A stretch of DNA of 64,000 bases. It comes from Aphrophora alni (taxonomy: Eukaryota > Arthropoda > Insecta > Hemiptera > Aphrophoridae). The notes below the pieces were generated by a model that saw nothing but the letters and a program-made list of their open reading frames with translations, had not been told where the DNA came from and ran no database searches. A program made the position numbers and the translations under genes. The stretch is from positions 149,817,830 to 149,881,829 of the forward strand of contig OY740765.1 in assembly GCA_963513935.1 (NCBI GenBank), read 5' to 3'. Shown in pieces: positions 1 through 12,020 of this stretch (position 1 is the first letter of the stretch; every line of letters starts with the position of its first letter).

Positions 1-243
1 AAGTATTCTCTATTTTAAATTTGGTTTATATATTTTTTAACTGTACTAAAATGATACATTTTTATAGGTTAACTTTTGCTGTCAATCTTTAATTTGTCAC
101 TTGACGTCAACTTTAACACTTATATGCATATACAGTAATGTGAGACAATATGCAGATATTTTACTCTGTATTTATCATACTCTACGAACAGATTTCATTT
201 TAAAAGCATGTATGAAATTGTTTCTATTCTTGTTTCAGACAAA

Positions 244-456
244 ATGGCGTCAGCGATTTGCAATATCTTAGCCTCGGGGTTAGTACTCATGTGCCTTTGG
301 ATAATTGGAGTAAACCTCTACCAAATACATCGGAGACAACAGTTTGAAGAAAGTATTAGACAACAAGCGCAACAAATGCAACGAGCACGCAGGACTAACA
401 TAGCTCTTAGCCAAGCCTTGGAATACAGGAAATACGGTCGTAATGGCACTATATAA
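244..456 (+). CDS. Small single-pass membrane protein, last exon (70 aa)
   Basis: A 70-codon reading frame starts at the ATG at 244, six bases after a good splice acceptor (tttcag, ending at 238), and ends with TAA at 454-456. The open frame continues upstream to 208 but would run across the acceptor, so the ATG at 244 is preferred and the upstream exon is probably 5'UTR. Residues 5-26 form one hydrophobic helix (ILASGLVLMCLWIIGV core) followed by a basic HRRQQ stretch and a Gln/Arg-rich amphipathic tail of about 40 residues that could form a coiled coil. This is the layout of a small integral membrane protein with its tail in the cytosol or matrix. I do not recognise the family and assign no function. 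Seen: splice acceptor, TM segment, polyA signal downstream. Inferred: that it is a real host gene. Confidence 0.6.
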   Translation: MASAICNILASGLVLMCLWIIGVNLYQIHRRQQFEESIRQQAQQMQRARRTNIALSQALEYRKYGRNGTI

Positions 457-632
457 TCATTTCTTTTTGAAAATTTTATAGGCCTATATTGTTCTCAACT
501 TGTAAAATTGTTTTTAACATGGTTATTTTTGTTTGTAATAATTATGTAGGTAGTTTGAAACATATTTATTAAGTTGATTTATTATACTGATATTTACATA
601 TTTCGTAATGTCAAAGACCTATTTTATGGAAT

Positions 633-638
633 AATAAA
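633..638 (+). promoter_or_regulatory. Polyadenylation signal AATAAA
   Basis: AATAAA lies 177 bases after the stop codon of the small membrane-protein exon, in an AT-rich 3'UTR, with a T/G-rich stretch shortly after it (about 655-670). Position and context fit the end of that transcript. Confidence 0.5.
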
Positions 639-658
639 ATCTATTTGAATGTACGTAT

Positions 659-1320
659 TGGGTTTTGTTTTATTACATGATAATTTCCTTTGTAACATAT
701 TTAATGTGATAGGATTTTAATTTTGTGTTTCTTTTCATTTGTCAATTCATCCCAAATGTGTGAACCTATAATAATTAAATTTAGAGATATTTTGGTCATA
801 TCTCATGACTTTTTTTCGTTTTTGATAACTTTGTAAAGAAAAAACTCCTATAAGACTTAGTTTTTGATAGCTATTCTGGTATTTGAGCTAAATGTGAACA
901 TTAATGACCCAAACCAATGTGCTAAATTGCAAGTAAAAAAATATTACATTCACAAGAATAATTGACAAAATACAAAAATGAGCCTTAAACCACTGTTATT
1001 TTAAAAACTCTATTTTAGTCATATACCATTTATGGTGAGGATGTATCAATGTCATAAGCGAACTATTTTTATGCCATATTTCAATATTATAGAGCATCTC
1101 AAAAAATAATGTATACACAGTTTGAACAGTTATTGTATCAAACAAAACAGATGGATATAGCCTATATGTATGACTCTTGCATTGCTCTGTACCGCTACCA
1201 CTTCCGCTATCATTTGCTTTTAAAGTATGCGTGGCTGTTTGCTTCCAGTCTGAAGGTCAAGTTTCAACTGTGCAAGTGTAGTTAATTTTGTGTACGGATT
1301 GTGAAAGATATAATGTTTTG
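659..1320. other. Intergenic AT-rich sequence, nothing recognised
   Basis: No reading frame, terminal repeat or RNA gene is visible. The sequence is AT-rich with many short poly-A and poly-T runs. Confidence 0.5.
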
Positions 1321-1324
1321 ATAT

Positions 1325-2134
1325 CGACTAGCGGTCTGAGAGACGTATGATACTTGTTGCGTAACTTTTTGCCTATCAATCGACTTTATAAAATTTAAAT
1401 TCCTTTCTTGACTATTTGATTTTTATTCTGAAACAGTGACATATTAAAATATAATTGTTTGTTTTATAGTTGTACATAGTTTTATGCTGTAAATAGTGTA
1501 AATTTAAATCATTTTTGGTAGAATGGATACAGACAAGAATCCGAGAGAGCATAGTACACAACCAGATTTTTATCCAGATTGGATGAATTAGTCGACAATG
1601 AATTAATTGGAAAGTGAACTATAATATTTTGGAAATAGTTATGACAGTGATAACGATCCGGATTACGAGATGGAAAGTGCTCTAAATACTGATTCTGAGC
1701 AGGAATTTAATAATGAAGAAATTGAAAACGAAGGAGAATCCGAGGAAAAAATGAAGATTTTCTGGGCTAAAATTCAATATTTTGTAAGATGTTTATAAAT
1801 ATGTGATTTGTTTAGCTTATTGAGTGTACCTTTTCCTAATATGTATTAGGATTATTTTTATTTATTATTTTACTATCATTATCAAAATAATAAATAAGAA
1901 TAAAAAGTCAACATTTGGGAGTTTGCGCAAAATAAAGAATATTTAAATATTTAAAAAATATAAAATCGGTAATTTTTGCATTTAGTACTAATAAAAATGT
2001 TCATATTATTTTATTATAAAAATATATATTAATTGCGTTCACATTTTATATTGTCTTACCGCCCTTAAGGTATCATGGGGTCTCACAGACCGCTATTTTT
2101 AAGTGTTACAAAAAGATACGATACCAGCTAAGGG
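1325..2134 (+). mobile_element. piggyBac-type remnant (copy 3), internally deleted
   Basis: The right end is AGCTAAGGG followed by TTAA (2135-2138), the piggyBac target site. A subterminal block at 1330-1355 (AGCGGTCTGAGAGAC, then TGATAC) recurs inverted at about 2070-2095 (GTATCATGGGGTCTCACAGACCGCT), which pairs the two ends. The very tip of the left end is not clear, so the left boundary is approximate. Between the ends lies only the start of a transposase frame, so the catalytic core is lost. It is distinct in end sequence from the piggyBac copies at 3796 and 30905, whose tips begin CAC. Confidence 0.55.
1523..1798 (+). pseudogene. piggyBac transposase, N-terminal fragment
   Basis: From the ATG at 1523 the frame reads MDTDKNPREHSTQ and, after stop codons at codons 23, 28 and 34, continues in the same frame as an acidic stretch (YDSDNDPDYEMESALNTDSE, then a Glu-rich run) that ends at 1798. 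An acidic, Ser/Asp/Glu-rich N-terminal region with a DPDYE-like motif is typical of piggyBac transposases (compare the DPNYEDN motif in the copy at 4041). The DDE core never follows, so this is a deletion relic. No function is expected. Confidence 0.5.
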
Positions 2135-2138
2135 TTAA

Positions 2139-3740
2139 TGAAGAACAGATATTTTCAACTACCAGCTGATTTGGTTTTCCCATTTCTATCTATTTTCGTT
2201 TCAATGCGACAACTACTCAAATAGTGTATACATTTTTTTGAGATACTATATAAAAATATTTTTCAAAGACAGCATCCATGGTTCATTTTTACTTTTTTAT
2301 TGACAACTATCAAACAACATATTTCGCTATTAGTTTTAATTCATTTGGTTTTGGTGATGGGTGAGTGAGATAATTTGTGTAATTTTTTGGACTATTTATT
2401 TTACACTAGTTTCCGATCATGAAACTTATTTTTTATTATATAAAGGGCAGATATGTAAGTGTTGTGTTTTATGACTATCCTAAACTCCAATCCATCTGTT
2501 TTCTGGCATCCCAATACAGGCTGTGTGATGTTTTTTTGAAGATCTAAATTTGACATTCAGTTTTTGCCAGTGGTGTTCTTTTTTGTCCTATCTGGAGGAT
2601 TTCTCGTGGCAAAGGGTACACTCAACAGCATTATATATTTTTTTAGGTGGGAAGTCATATCTTGTATGCTAACTTTGTTTTCTATGTCCTTCTTGGTTAA
2701 TTGTTTACCCTGTTTCTCATTGTTCTTATCAGTATATTTCTGCTGTTATTACATATGGTATCACGTTTAGATATGCAAGTTGAAAAGCATACTTATAATG
2801 TAGACCATGTTCTGCCATTCTTGTCCAACATGACTTAGATAAACCTTGACAACTGCTTCAATTTATTTTCACTAAATGAAAAAAAAAACTCAGTTTTTCA
2901 CAATAAATTCTCTATCTGATCAAGATCACATTTTAATGACTATGTTGATCATCTTCAGTTATTACATGTACATAAAAATCTTCTTGGCACCAACAAGGTT
3001 CTTGGTTTGTATTCACATAACAACCATTTATTGAGGAATATTGTGTTTTTTTTTTCATTTCGTGATTAAAAGTTTTACAAGTACTGCTTGTGTCAAGTAA
3101 CAGAATTTAATTTGTATGTGTAGGAAGTTAAAGATTATGTTAAAAGATGAATTAAACCAATACTATCAAAGTCAAAAGATTTATTTAAATGTTAATCTTT
3201 ATATCGAACATCAGTGGTGTTACATTGTTTAATTGATGTAGGCTTAGTTGTTGGATCATATTTTTGTCAAGTACAACATATCACCGCTTCTTGATATCGA
3301 TCCCACAGCTAACAGAACATCCACTCCCAAGAAATATTGCCCATTTATCATGCCTTTCAAATATAGGTTTAGATTTTGACTCAGTTGAAGAATTTCTTGT
3401 TTTTTTTGGACGGAAACGTTCGATGACATTAGGTGAATTTTGTTGAAATAAAGGTGTGTTGTACTGGATTTGTTCGGTGTAGTTGGAATCTTGCAGCTAT
3501 CATACTCTCTGTCAAAAAAGTAAGAGTGTCTGTACATGGTTCATGATCATGAGGTCTAGGTTGATCTATACAGTCACTGTCTGGTAGCGCCATTTCTTGC
3601 CCTCTGTCAGATACATAGAGTAAAATTATTTTGCATAAAGCTACCTCTCCGCATGTTACAGGCATATTTGCCAAGGTCCAATCCACCATCTGAAAGTAAT
3701 AAATATTTTCTTAATCCCCAAATAAAAATCTAACATATTA
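2139..3740. other. AT-rich sequence; unassigned minus-strand frame at 3256-3689
   Basis: Mostly featureless. On the minus strand an ORF of 86 codons (3689-3429) begins at an ATG directly after an acceptor-like tttcag, and a second overlapping frame reaches 3256. The predicted peptides (MVDWTLANMPVTC start) match nothing I recognise, and codon use gives no firm support. It could be an exon of an unidentified gene, a decayed element, or chance. Confidence 0.25.
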
Positions 3741-3741
3741 G

Positions 3742-3795
3742 GGTATATACAAAGTGATGTATATTTTTTTGCTGACGACATAACTCATCTCATTA
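3742..3795 (+). pseudogene. LINE reverse transcriptase fragment, part 1 (FADD motif)
   Basis: The frame starting at 3756 reads DVYFFADDITHLI. FADD is the catalytic motif C of non-LTR retrotransposon reverse transcriptases (usually F/YADDT). The homology stops exactly at the left end of the piggyBac element at 3796 and resumes in frame after its right end at 6030, so the two pieces are one former gene. Little homology is visible upstream of 3742, suggesting 5' truncation of this LINE copy, as is usual for the class. Confidence 0.65.
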
Positions 3796-6029
3796 CACGT
3801 TGGGTGCGCATGAGCGTATACACTCCCAGACGTGGACCGCGCCAGGCCCGCATGGGTGTTGCTCCGCCCACCGCGCCGCTGCTCTTTTGTAAGATTAGTG
3901 TGCCTGTAGCACTCGTGTCAAGTAGACCGAGTTTTCGTCGCAGTTTCCGACATTTTCAAGCTACATTTTGGCGGTTTTTGTTAGCGTCTCCCGCCATTTT
4001 TGTTTGAGTTGTGTTGTGTATGGTGTACTAGTGTTTGTGTATGATGAATATCGATCTTCCTGGTCCTAGTCGTGGCATTCAACGTGCAAATTCACCGAGA
4101 CAAGCCGAAAGAGATGTGTCTGAAGATGAAGGCGATCCAGGCATCGTGGATTTGGACGAAATCGAGTACAACAGTGATGAGTCAGAGGCGGCCGACCCAA
4201 ACTATGAGGACAACCCCCCTGAATGGCAGCCTGTCAATGCTGTTGGAATGAGAGACATTCCCTTTACTAGGGAAGAACGTTTTTTAGTGCCCATTCCGGA
4301 AGTTACACCTATTGCATTTTTTATGATACTGATAGATGTCATTTTTTTGGAAAGTATAATGCAGGCAACGAACACTTATGCCTTGGAATTGTTTTGTGGC
4401 CCGAACATGCAACCTGGCTCCCGAATTCACAGGTAGGAGGACATAACTGTAGATGATCTGAAAGTGTTCATTGGAGCTATTCAGCATATGGGAATTATAA
4501 AGATGCCACACCTCCAAGATTATTGGAAGACAAACCAACTGTTCTGTTCTCAATTTCCAAATTTCACGTCCCGGGACAAATTCCTCCTCATTCTACGCTG
4601 CATAAATTTCGAGCTTAGACCTGACCCTAACAATAGATGTTCAAAAGTACAATTTTTGATAGACTACTTTAACAACAAGATGGCGTCAGTTTATTACCCT
4701 AAAAAACGGCTCTTCATTGATGAAGGAATCGTGTTATGGCGTGGTACGCTATACTTTAGGCAGTACATAAAGGGCAAACGCCATAAGTACAGTATTAAAT
4801 TGTACCGTCTCTGCGACCCACACAGCTTTATTTTAAAATTTTTTATGTACTGTGGCATCTTAGATGACCTTGGCGGTCACGGGCATGCAGCAAATGTTGT
4901 GTTGAAATTGATGGAGGGGAAGTTGCACTGCAGCCTTTCCCCTTGCATCTTATCTCCTACGGAGGGATACTTACTGCACAGGGACCATCAGGGCAGATAG
5001 GAAGTACCTACTCGAAGCAGTAAAATCTGCAAAGCTGAAGAAGGATGAGACTATTGCCCGTTATGCTGAGAGTGTGTGTGTGGCGAAGTGGAAGGACAAA
5101 AGGGTGGTAAATTACATTTCTACAGAGTTCGCTAATGATATGGTCACTTCTATCAACAGAGTCAACCTGGAAAGGAAAAAGCCACTTCCAATTGTACACT
5201 ACAACCACTTCATGAAAGGAGTTGACAGAAGTGACCAAATGATGAGTTACTACTCCTGTGAAAGAAAAACATTATGTTGGTACAAGAAGATCTACATACA
5301 CGTAATACAGATGTTCATGGTCAACGCCCACTACCTCTTCAATGAGGTTCGCACTTCAACTGGGGAAAGGAAAATGCCTCTGTATGATTTTCATCAGTCA
5401 GTGATCGGTAGTCTCGTCCCCCGCCACACCTGCACCTGAAAGGCCACTGAAACGGAGGAGCACCGCACACGTCCCTACCAAGATCGAACAGAAGAGGCGC
5501 GACGGAAAAGGCATCCAACAAAAACGTTGTCATGTGTGCCAAAATAAAAATAAAGAAAAAGTTCTATGTGGCAATGTTTGGAGTGCAATGGTAATCCAGG
5601 ACTATGTATTCCACACTGTTTCGAAGAATACCATAATAATTGATGGACAGATTCGGGAGGGTTGGTTGGGTTGTACATAATTTTTAGTTAAGACTTTTTA
5701 TGCCTTTTATAGTTTTTAATTAATTTTTTGGTGACTGTGTGTTAATAAACATTGTGTAAAAAACATTTCTCAACAACTTGTGCTGAAAAGGAACGCAAAA
5801 AAGGATCACAGACCTTAATTATCAGAAACCGACGGAGAAGATAGTTGCTGGGTGCACATGGACGTTTGTACGCCCACATTTTCAAAATGGCCACTGACGA
5901 CTTTTTTGGCTCCGGACGACGTTTTGGCATCAAGATTCATCACTTTATTATTAAAAGTAAGTGAAATTTTTTTTTTTTATATTTTGGCATTTTATATGGT
6001 ATATTGCATGTTTTTTAGCAGTGAACGTG
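3796..6029 (+). mobile_element. piggyBac element (copy 1), 2234 bp, nested in a LINE
   Basis: The ends are inverted copies of each other: CACGTTGGGTGC at 3796 and, read from the other side, CACGTTCACTGC ending at 6029. The right flank has the TTAA target site (6030-6033); the left flank has TTA, apparently having lost one A. A near-palindromic subterminal block beginning GGGTGC and ending CTCCC/GCCC lies at 3802-3828 and again at 5849-5874. A damaged transposase gene fills the middle. The element interrupts a LINE reverse transcriptase between the FADD motif and the following coding sequence, so it inserted after that LINE. Confidence 0.8.
4041..5643 (+). pseudogene. piggyBac transposase, broken
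   Basis: Order of parts: acidic N-terminal region (SEDEGDPGIVDLDEIEYN region, DPNYEDN), DDE core start with QDYWKT and YYPKK followed by the first catalytic Asp in LFIDEGIVLWRG, then GGHGHAANVV, a C-terminal catalytic region GVDRSDQMMSYYS, and a Cys/His-rich finger (CHVC, then CLECNGNPGLC, CFEEYH). Breaks: a TAG at 4434-4436 stands where the family has Trp (compare INKWRD in the copy at 32.9 kb), the stretch with the second catalytic Asp (usual MDNYYNS motif) is missing around 4915-4970, frame changes occur near 4970 and 5440, and a further shift splits the Cys finger at about 5575. The start ATG is at 4041 or 4044. Not functional as it stands. Confidence 0.85.
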
Positions 6030-6033
6030 TTAA

Positions 6034-6620
6034 AGCAAATAATCAACAAGAGCTTAAGCAAATATTACATAATTACCTAAATGAACTGGATGTTTGGTTT
6101 TCTGTTAATGGATTGAAATTAAATAATAATAAAAAACAGGTTATTTATTTTAATACATCCACATCCAAATTAGACTTTCTGATAAAAATTGGGTCTTTAG
6201 GGATTAGTATAGTTTACCTAGTAAAGTGCACATTAACACATATTTAAATGTTAATTTAAAAGCTGAAATACTATTTGTTTCCAAATAAAATTGTTTGAAA
6301 AATACCACTCACATGAAGACAAAAATAACTGCATTATAGTTATTTTTTTCACTTATAATATATGGTATACTGTTTTGGGGGAGGTCTAAGAATGTTAAAC
6401 ATATTTTCATAAACCAAGATTCTATTCTTTAAAGAATTATCCAAAGAAGTTAGAATATTAACTTCACCTTCTGTGTATTAATTGGAGCTCTTATGTTTTG
6501 TAAATTCTTACAAGAAATAGTGAAATGTTGATGTATCCAGTCATAGACTTATGTTATTAGAAGAGAGTCCATTATATCTAGGAATAAATAACATATTATA
6601 ACAATTAAAAAAAATACATA
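6034..6620 (+). pseudogene. LINE reverse transcriptase fragment, part 2 (CR1/Jockey-like)
   Basis: Immediately after the TTAA site the frame reads KANNQQELKQILHNYL, then DVWFSVNGLKLNNNKKQ, the region that follows the FADD motif in CR1/Jockey-type reverse transcriptases (a helix, then WF-x-N-L-x-LN-x-x-K). Further on, in shifted frames, come an IIYGILFWG-like segment (about 6345-6380) and NVKHIFINQ (about 6390-6420), which correspond to the thumb-region SHL-x-YG-x-x-x-WG and the following helix of the same families. Several frameshifts and stops are present. The fragment fades out near 6620. It is a dead copy in the same orientation as part 1. Confidence 0.65.
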
Positions 6621-7890
6621 TTTGAAAAGACCCCCATGGCAGATTATCAGTAAGTCATGACCTGATATTTTTCGGAGAGATGAAGAAAACTATGTTTTAT
6701 TTGGGTCCTCAAAAACTACACTTGATCGAAATTGGGCTGATTTTGAGAAAATCACAATTTTGTGGATTTTCTCATAACCCCCAAATTTTGAGTTATAAAA
6801 AAAATTGAAACAAAGTTTGGATATATGGTCAGTTGTAGGCGCAGTTAGGGTCGGCATGACCATGAGATAAATTAGGCAGTCGACTAGCCATCAACAAAGA
6901 AAGTGATTTTTTAAAGGAGTTTAAATTATTTTTTAAATTTGTTATAAATTTGAAGCAGGGGTAAAACTATTTTATGTGTTCTTACAATAATTGACACATA
7001 AACTATACGAATAATGAACGTATCTGAATGGATTATTATTTCTAATTTTAAAATATATAGATATTGCTATAAATGCAATATTGATTTTGTCAATGAACTA
7101 TAATTAATTTGAATGATCATTGTTGATTTAAGATTAACAATGTTTTCACAATTACCGTATGGAAACGCAGTATATGGTGTGTTAATGATTGTAAACATTA
7201 TGTTAACCTACTACTTGGTGAGAGAATTTCTGAGTAGAATGGAAAGTTAGACTCACAGAGAACAGTGTCCTTATATTTAGAAACTTTACTTGAATAACGT
7301 TTTGTCTGTTTAGTGTTTTATTTTTAATGTCCATTACTTTAAGTTTCATGTCAAACTTCACGTTTGTTTATCTACTGTGTTAACATAAATTAATCCATGA
7401 TTTATTATTAGATATTATTAGATAGTTGGGACATTTATTATACTAAATTTTAGTATTGATTATTTATATTATGTTTTGTACGTTAGTTTATATTCAATTT
7501 ATGTAATTATTACTGTAACTCAATTGATATTGATACACAATTATTGTTAATTGTCAAAAGCATAAATCAAGCTTTAATGCAATATAATAATATCAAGCGG
7601 GAATTTTAGTTTTTTTGTTTTTTTTTGTCATAGTGACACAAAAGAGCAAAACCATCTTATTTGTGCAAATATTTTTGTTTGTTAAACCACCCATAACTTT
7701 AAAATCTGTGCAGCGATTTTAATAATTCTTTCAATTATAATAAAGCTTTATTTAATGTACTCAACTTTGTTATAGATAAAATGCATCTTGTTGAAATTAT
7801 ACTAGAGAATATGGATTTCTTTTTAATCGCTAGAAAAAAAAATTGTTAAAACTTGGGAACTATGGTACTGCACCGATATAAAAAATGTTT
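6620..7890. other. AT-rich sequence with a short dispersed repeat segment
   Basis: No gene is visible. The stretch 6720-6840 (AAATTGGGCTGATTTTGAG, CCCAAATTTTGAGTTAT) resembles the tail of the dispersed repeat described at 10790 and 14708. The remainder is AT-rich without recognisable structure. Confidence 0.35.
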
Positions 7891-8165
7891 TCAGTTCCAA
7901 TTGGTGTTTAAACATTATAGACCAAATGTCACTGACAAAACATATGTTGTTGCTGAAAATGTTAAGAAAATGCGTAAAATATGTAAAAAAAAAAATCTGT
8001 ATTTAATATTTTCAACAGAAAAAATGGCTGTTAACTCAGAAATTACTGGTGGTGGATTTCACACAAATTTTTAGTTCCAATTAGTGTACAGTTATATACC
8101 AATCACTTACAAAATACATGTTGTAGTTGTAAATTTTAACAAAATGTGTAAAGTATGTCTGAAAG
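7891..8165. repeat. Two-copy direct repeat, period 180 bp
   Basis: The block beginning AGTTCCAATTGGTGT at 7892 and ending near 7985 recurs, diverged, beginning AGTTCCAATTAGTGT at 8072 and ending near 8160. Shared words include ACAAAA(C/T)A(C/A)ATGTTGT, AAAATG(C/T)GTAAA and TATGT. No coding sense is conserved. Confidence 0.6.
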
Positions 8166-8640
8166 TATGGTTTTAGTATTACAGACAAACTTGGGAACTA
8201 CTGGATTAATCAAAGATCAAAATCCGGTCAGATATTGTACTTACATAGGAAAGAAAACCACATTAAACCCTCTTGTAGATTTCATAAGGCCTTTGTTGTT
8301 CAAAGAGCAGTGTAAGGTAAGAGGGGATCACATGCAGAACTTCCTAGTACAAAGCAAGGAACCTACCGGCAACAGAATGCTGAAGCAAAGTGACAGAAGG
8401 ATAGGATGATAATCATCGTAAGCCAAGGGGTAGAATAGCACATTCCCACAGCTACTTAGACTTTAATATTCGAACTTAGTACACACTCTATCAGTCACAG
8501 TCCACTATCAGTAGGGTTTGTGTGTATGTAGCAACTGAGGATGATGAACTGAGTTCATTGAAATGTTGTCATGTTTTTGTATTCCCTCAATCTCAGGGAA
8601 TTCCAGGGACATCAGTCAATAACTAGGACATTTTGTGATT
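8166..8640. other. Moderate-GC unassigned segment, possibly retroelement-derived
   Basis: This stretch is richer in G and C than its surroundings. It contains an 84-codon open frame on the plus strand (8155-8409) and the phrase CAACTGAGGATGATGAACTG at 8528, which recalls the non-coding segments of retroelements seen in other invertebrates. I cannot tie it to a family. No terminal repeats were found. Confidence 0.25.
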
Positions 8641-8960
8641 TATAACATTAGAGGTAGAATCTAATATCCCAACATCAGAAAAATTAAATTTTGGTTTACA
8701 TATTGAAACACCTGGCCACATAATCTTTGAACTGGCTTAAGTTATTTGGAACACACATGCTTACTAAACTTTGGCAAGATGAGCTAATTAGTGGATTATT
8801 AAAACTTGTCGCAGGTACTGTGTGCTAGATTAGAATATAGGGGCTTAGTTACACAATAGGCTTTAAGAAGTCATGGTGACAGGGGTCATAATTCTCCTTT
8901 TTTTAAATCTAAAACTGTTTGAAAATCAGATTAGCTGTTTTAGAATTATACACTTACAAA

Positions 8961-10024
<1,064 letters not shown>

Positions 10025-10160
10025 ATATATATATATATATATATATATACAGGGTGATTCATGAAAAAAAAAGGAAAAATAAAAAATAAGAGAAGCTTTC
10101 AGGACATGTTCTACTGGTAAAAATAAAGAAAAAAGTTTGTGTAAACATAGGTTCGAAAAT
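10025..10160. repeat. TA microsatellite abutting an ACAGGGTGATTCATG repeat start
   Basis: A (TA)n run ends at 10049 and is followed directly by ACAGGGTGATTCATGAA. A similar junction, (TA)n then ACAGAGTGAATTTAAG, occurs at about 39998. TA followed by ACAGGGTG is a common tip of Tc1/mariner-type and related short elements in insects; the opposite ends were not found. Confidence 0.4.
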
Positions 10161-10789
10161 GCTTAGTTTTCCATTTATCCACCGTTTTAATTTTTTAACT
10201 TAACTTTTGAAAATAGATAATATATTGTGTACAGATTTGCTACACAGATTTTTATGTTACCGTTTAGAAGTGTACAAAACACAAAGACTTTTTTATTGTT
10301 ATAAAACTTAAAATTCCAGTTTTATGAAAAACTGCTAACAATTTTTATTTTAAACTATTAAAAATGTATCTTCTAAAGACCCATACAAAACCTATTGATT
10401 GTCATTTCAAAAAATGCTGGTTAAAAAGGAGAAAGTACCACAGGCGGTTATAATTTAAGGTTTTTTGTTATATAAATCTTTACATTTCATAGAAATCACT
10501 TGCACAGATTTAGAAATATTCATACCTCTAAGACCATCATCCATTGTTTCCATTCTTAACTGATAATTCCTGAACCAGCATTTTGAAGAGATGATAACTA
10601 ATGTTTTTCCCTTATAGCCTATAATTTATCAACATTGTTAAAATCTTTTATTTTTATAAAATCTGAATTTCGTGTTTTGGTCTTCCTAAATTTTGAGCAA
10701 ATTGTTATTTAGTTGTGTGTTTGGGTGTATGTCAAAGTTTGTATACTGTTTATTAAATAACTCTTTTTTTTACTCCACATGTAGTAGTA

Positions 10790-11110
10790 TGTAGTATAGA
10801 GAAAGTTATGTGATGGATTAAAATATTGATGTCATGTTTTTACGGATCTGTCCATTTTGAAGTCCCTTGATTAAAACAAAAGTTTTTGAAATGGTGTCGA
10901 ACAAATGTGTGTCCTACAACCCTAACACACAGACCAATTTTATTCAAATTTGGTATGTAGGTATATTTTGATCAAATTACAAAACTTTTGAATTTTTTGT
11001 TAACTCAAAATTTGGGGTAGCTACAATAAGAAAAAAAAACCATATTTAAATGATTTTATCAAAGTCGTATTAAACGATTAAGATCAAATTTTGCTAAAGT
11101 GTAGCCCCTA
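10790..11110 (+). repeat. Dispersed non-coding repeat, copy A
   Basis: Starts at GTAGTATAGAGAAAGTTATG and includes GATGTCAT, CAAATTTGGTAT, TAACTCAAA(A)TTT and GATCAAATTTTGCT. A second copy in the same orientation lies at 14708-14985 and an inverted one at about 57365-57545, all with the GAGAAAGTT(A/G)T start. Between copies the order of the words is conserved while spacing drifts, so this is an old interspersed repeat, not a gene. Confidence 0.6.
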
Positions 11111-11790
11111 ATTACTAAAATTAAACACATGGGTTGCAATCTATCCAAAAATGCTGATTTCTGAGTTATCAGTAAAAAACGTTGGACCATTTATTTATCA
11201 TAGGAATTTGAAATCTTATTTCGATATCAAAGCAGATTTTAAAGGTGCATTAAGTAAATTAGGGCTGTTGCAGACGATAAGATAAACCATTTTTCGATAT
11301 TTGAATATTGACTGCATATTGGAGCTGTTGTTTTACTTTAAATTCATATAATCTTTATTTTTAAAGTACATTTTATCTATAACAATACATGAATTACATG
11401 AGGTATATACAAATTTATTGTTTGTTATAAGTTTATTTTCTAAGCAGGACAGATTAGAGACAAAACTTAGTATAGTATAAAATAGATTTCAAAAGTCTTG
11501 AGATAAGGCCAAAATATGCCCAAATACCAAATTTTATTAAAATCAGTCTTCACAATAGGGCACATATGACAGACATTTATCATGGGAAAAAACAACTTTT
11601 TAACTTAGGGATATTAGCAAATATCTACATCTATATTTTGACCAATCATAACATTAGCTTTTTCTGTGAAAAAGTAAGAATTATATTATTTTCTAAATGT
11701 ACATAAATGAGTTATGTAATGTTTTTTTGAGTAAAATTATATGTAATAATTGAAATTGAATCCAAGATCTATGTCAATTATAATAGTGTA
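11110..11790. other. AT-rich sequence, nothing recognised
   Basis: No gene or clear element ends. A stretch near 11510-11590 (CCAAATACCAAATTTTATTA) resembles an inverted piece of the dispersed repeat at 10790. Confidence 0.35.
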
Positions 11791-11794
11791 CGGC

Positions 11795-12020
11795 AATCCT
11801 GAGGGATACCAGCTGGATCTACACTTTTTTCATGTAGTCTTTGGTTAGATCCCACTTATTCTTCTGTCCTATAAGGTCTCTCTTGACCAACTCTTGTTTT
11901 CTTCTGACCTTGACACTATTAGAGTATTCAAGGGCTAGGGTCTTTATTTTATCTTCTTTTCTTCATTTTTTATAGGGTGATGATGACAGAGAATTTTTTT
12001 GTCTTTAAATAACAAGAAGG
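11795..12020 (+). repeat. Second dispersed repeat family, copy A
   Basis: Contains GACCAACTCTTGTTTTCTTC, TATTAGAGTATTCAAGGGCTAG, TCTTCTTTTCTTC and AACAAGAAGGGGAAAA. A copy in the same orientation is at 61230-61480 and two tandem inverted copies are at 50610-51065. The family ends at a run resembling AACAAGGGGGAAAA. No coding capacity. Confidence 0.65.

Noticed and set aside
3256..3689. Minus-strand frames of 86 and 93 codons, the first preceded by a good acceptor
   Set aside because: The two frames overlap in different phases, there is no recognisable domain and no matching exon nearby; kept only as an unassigned segment.
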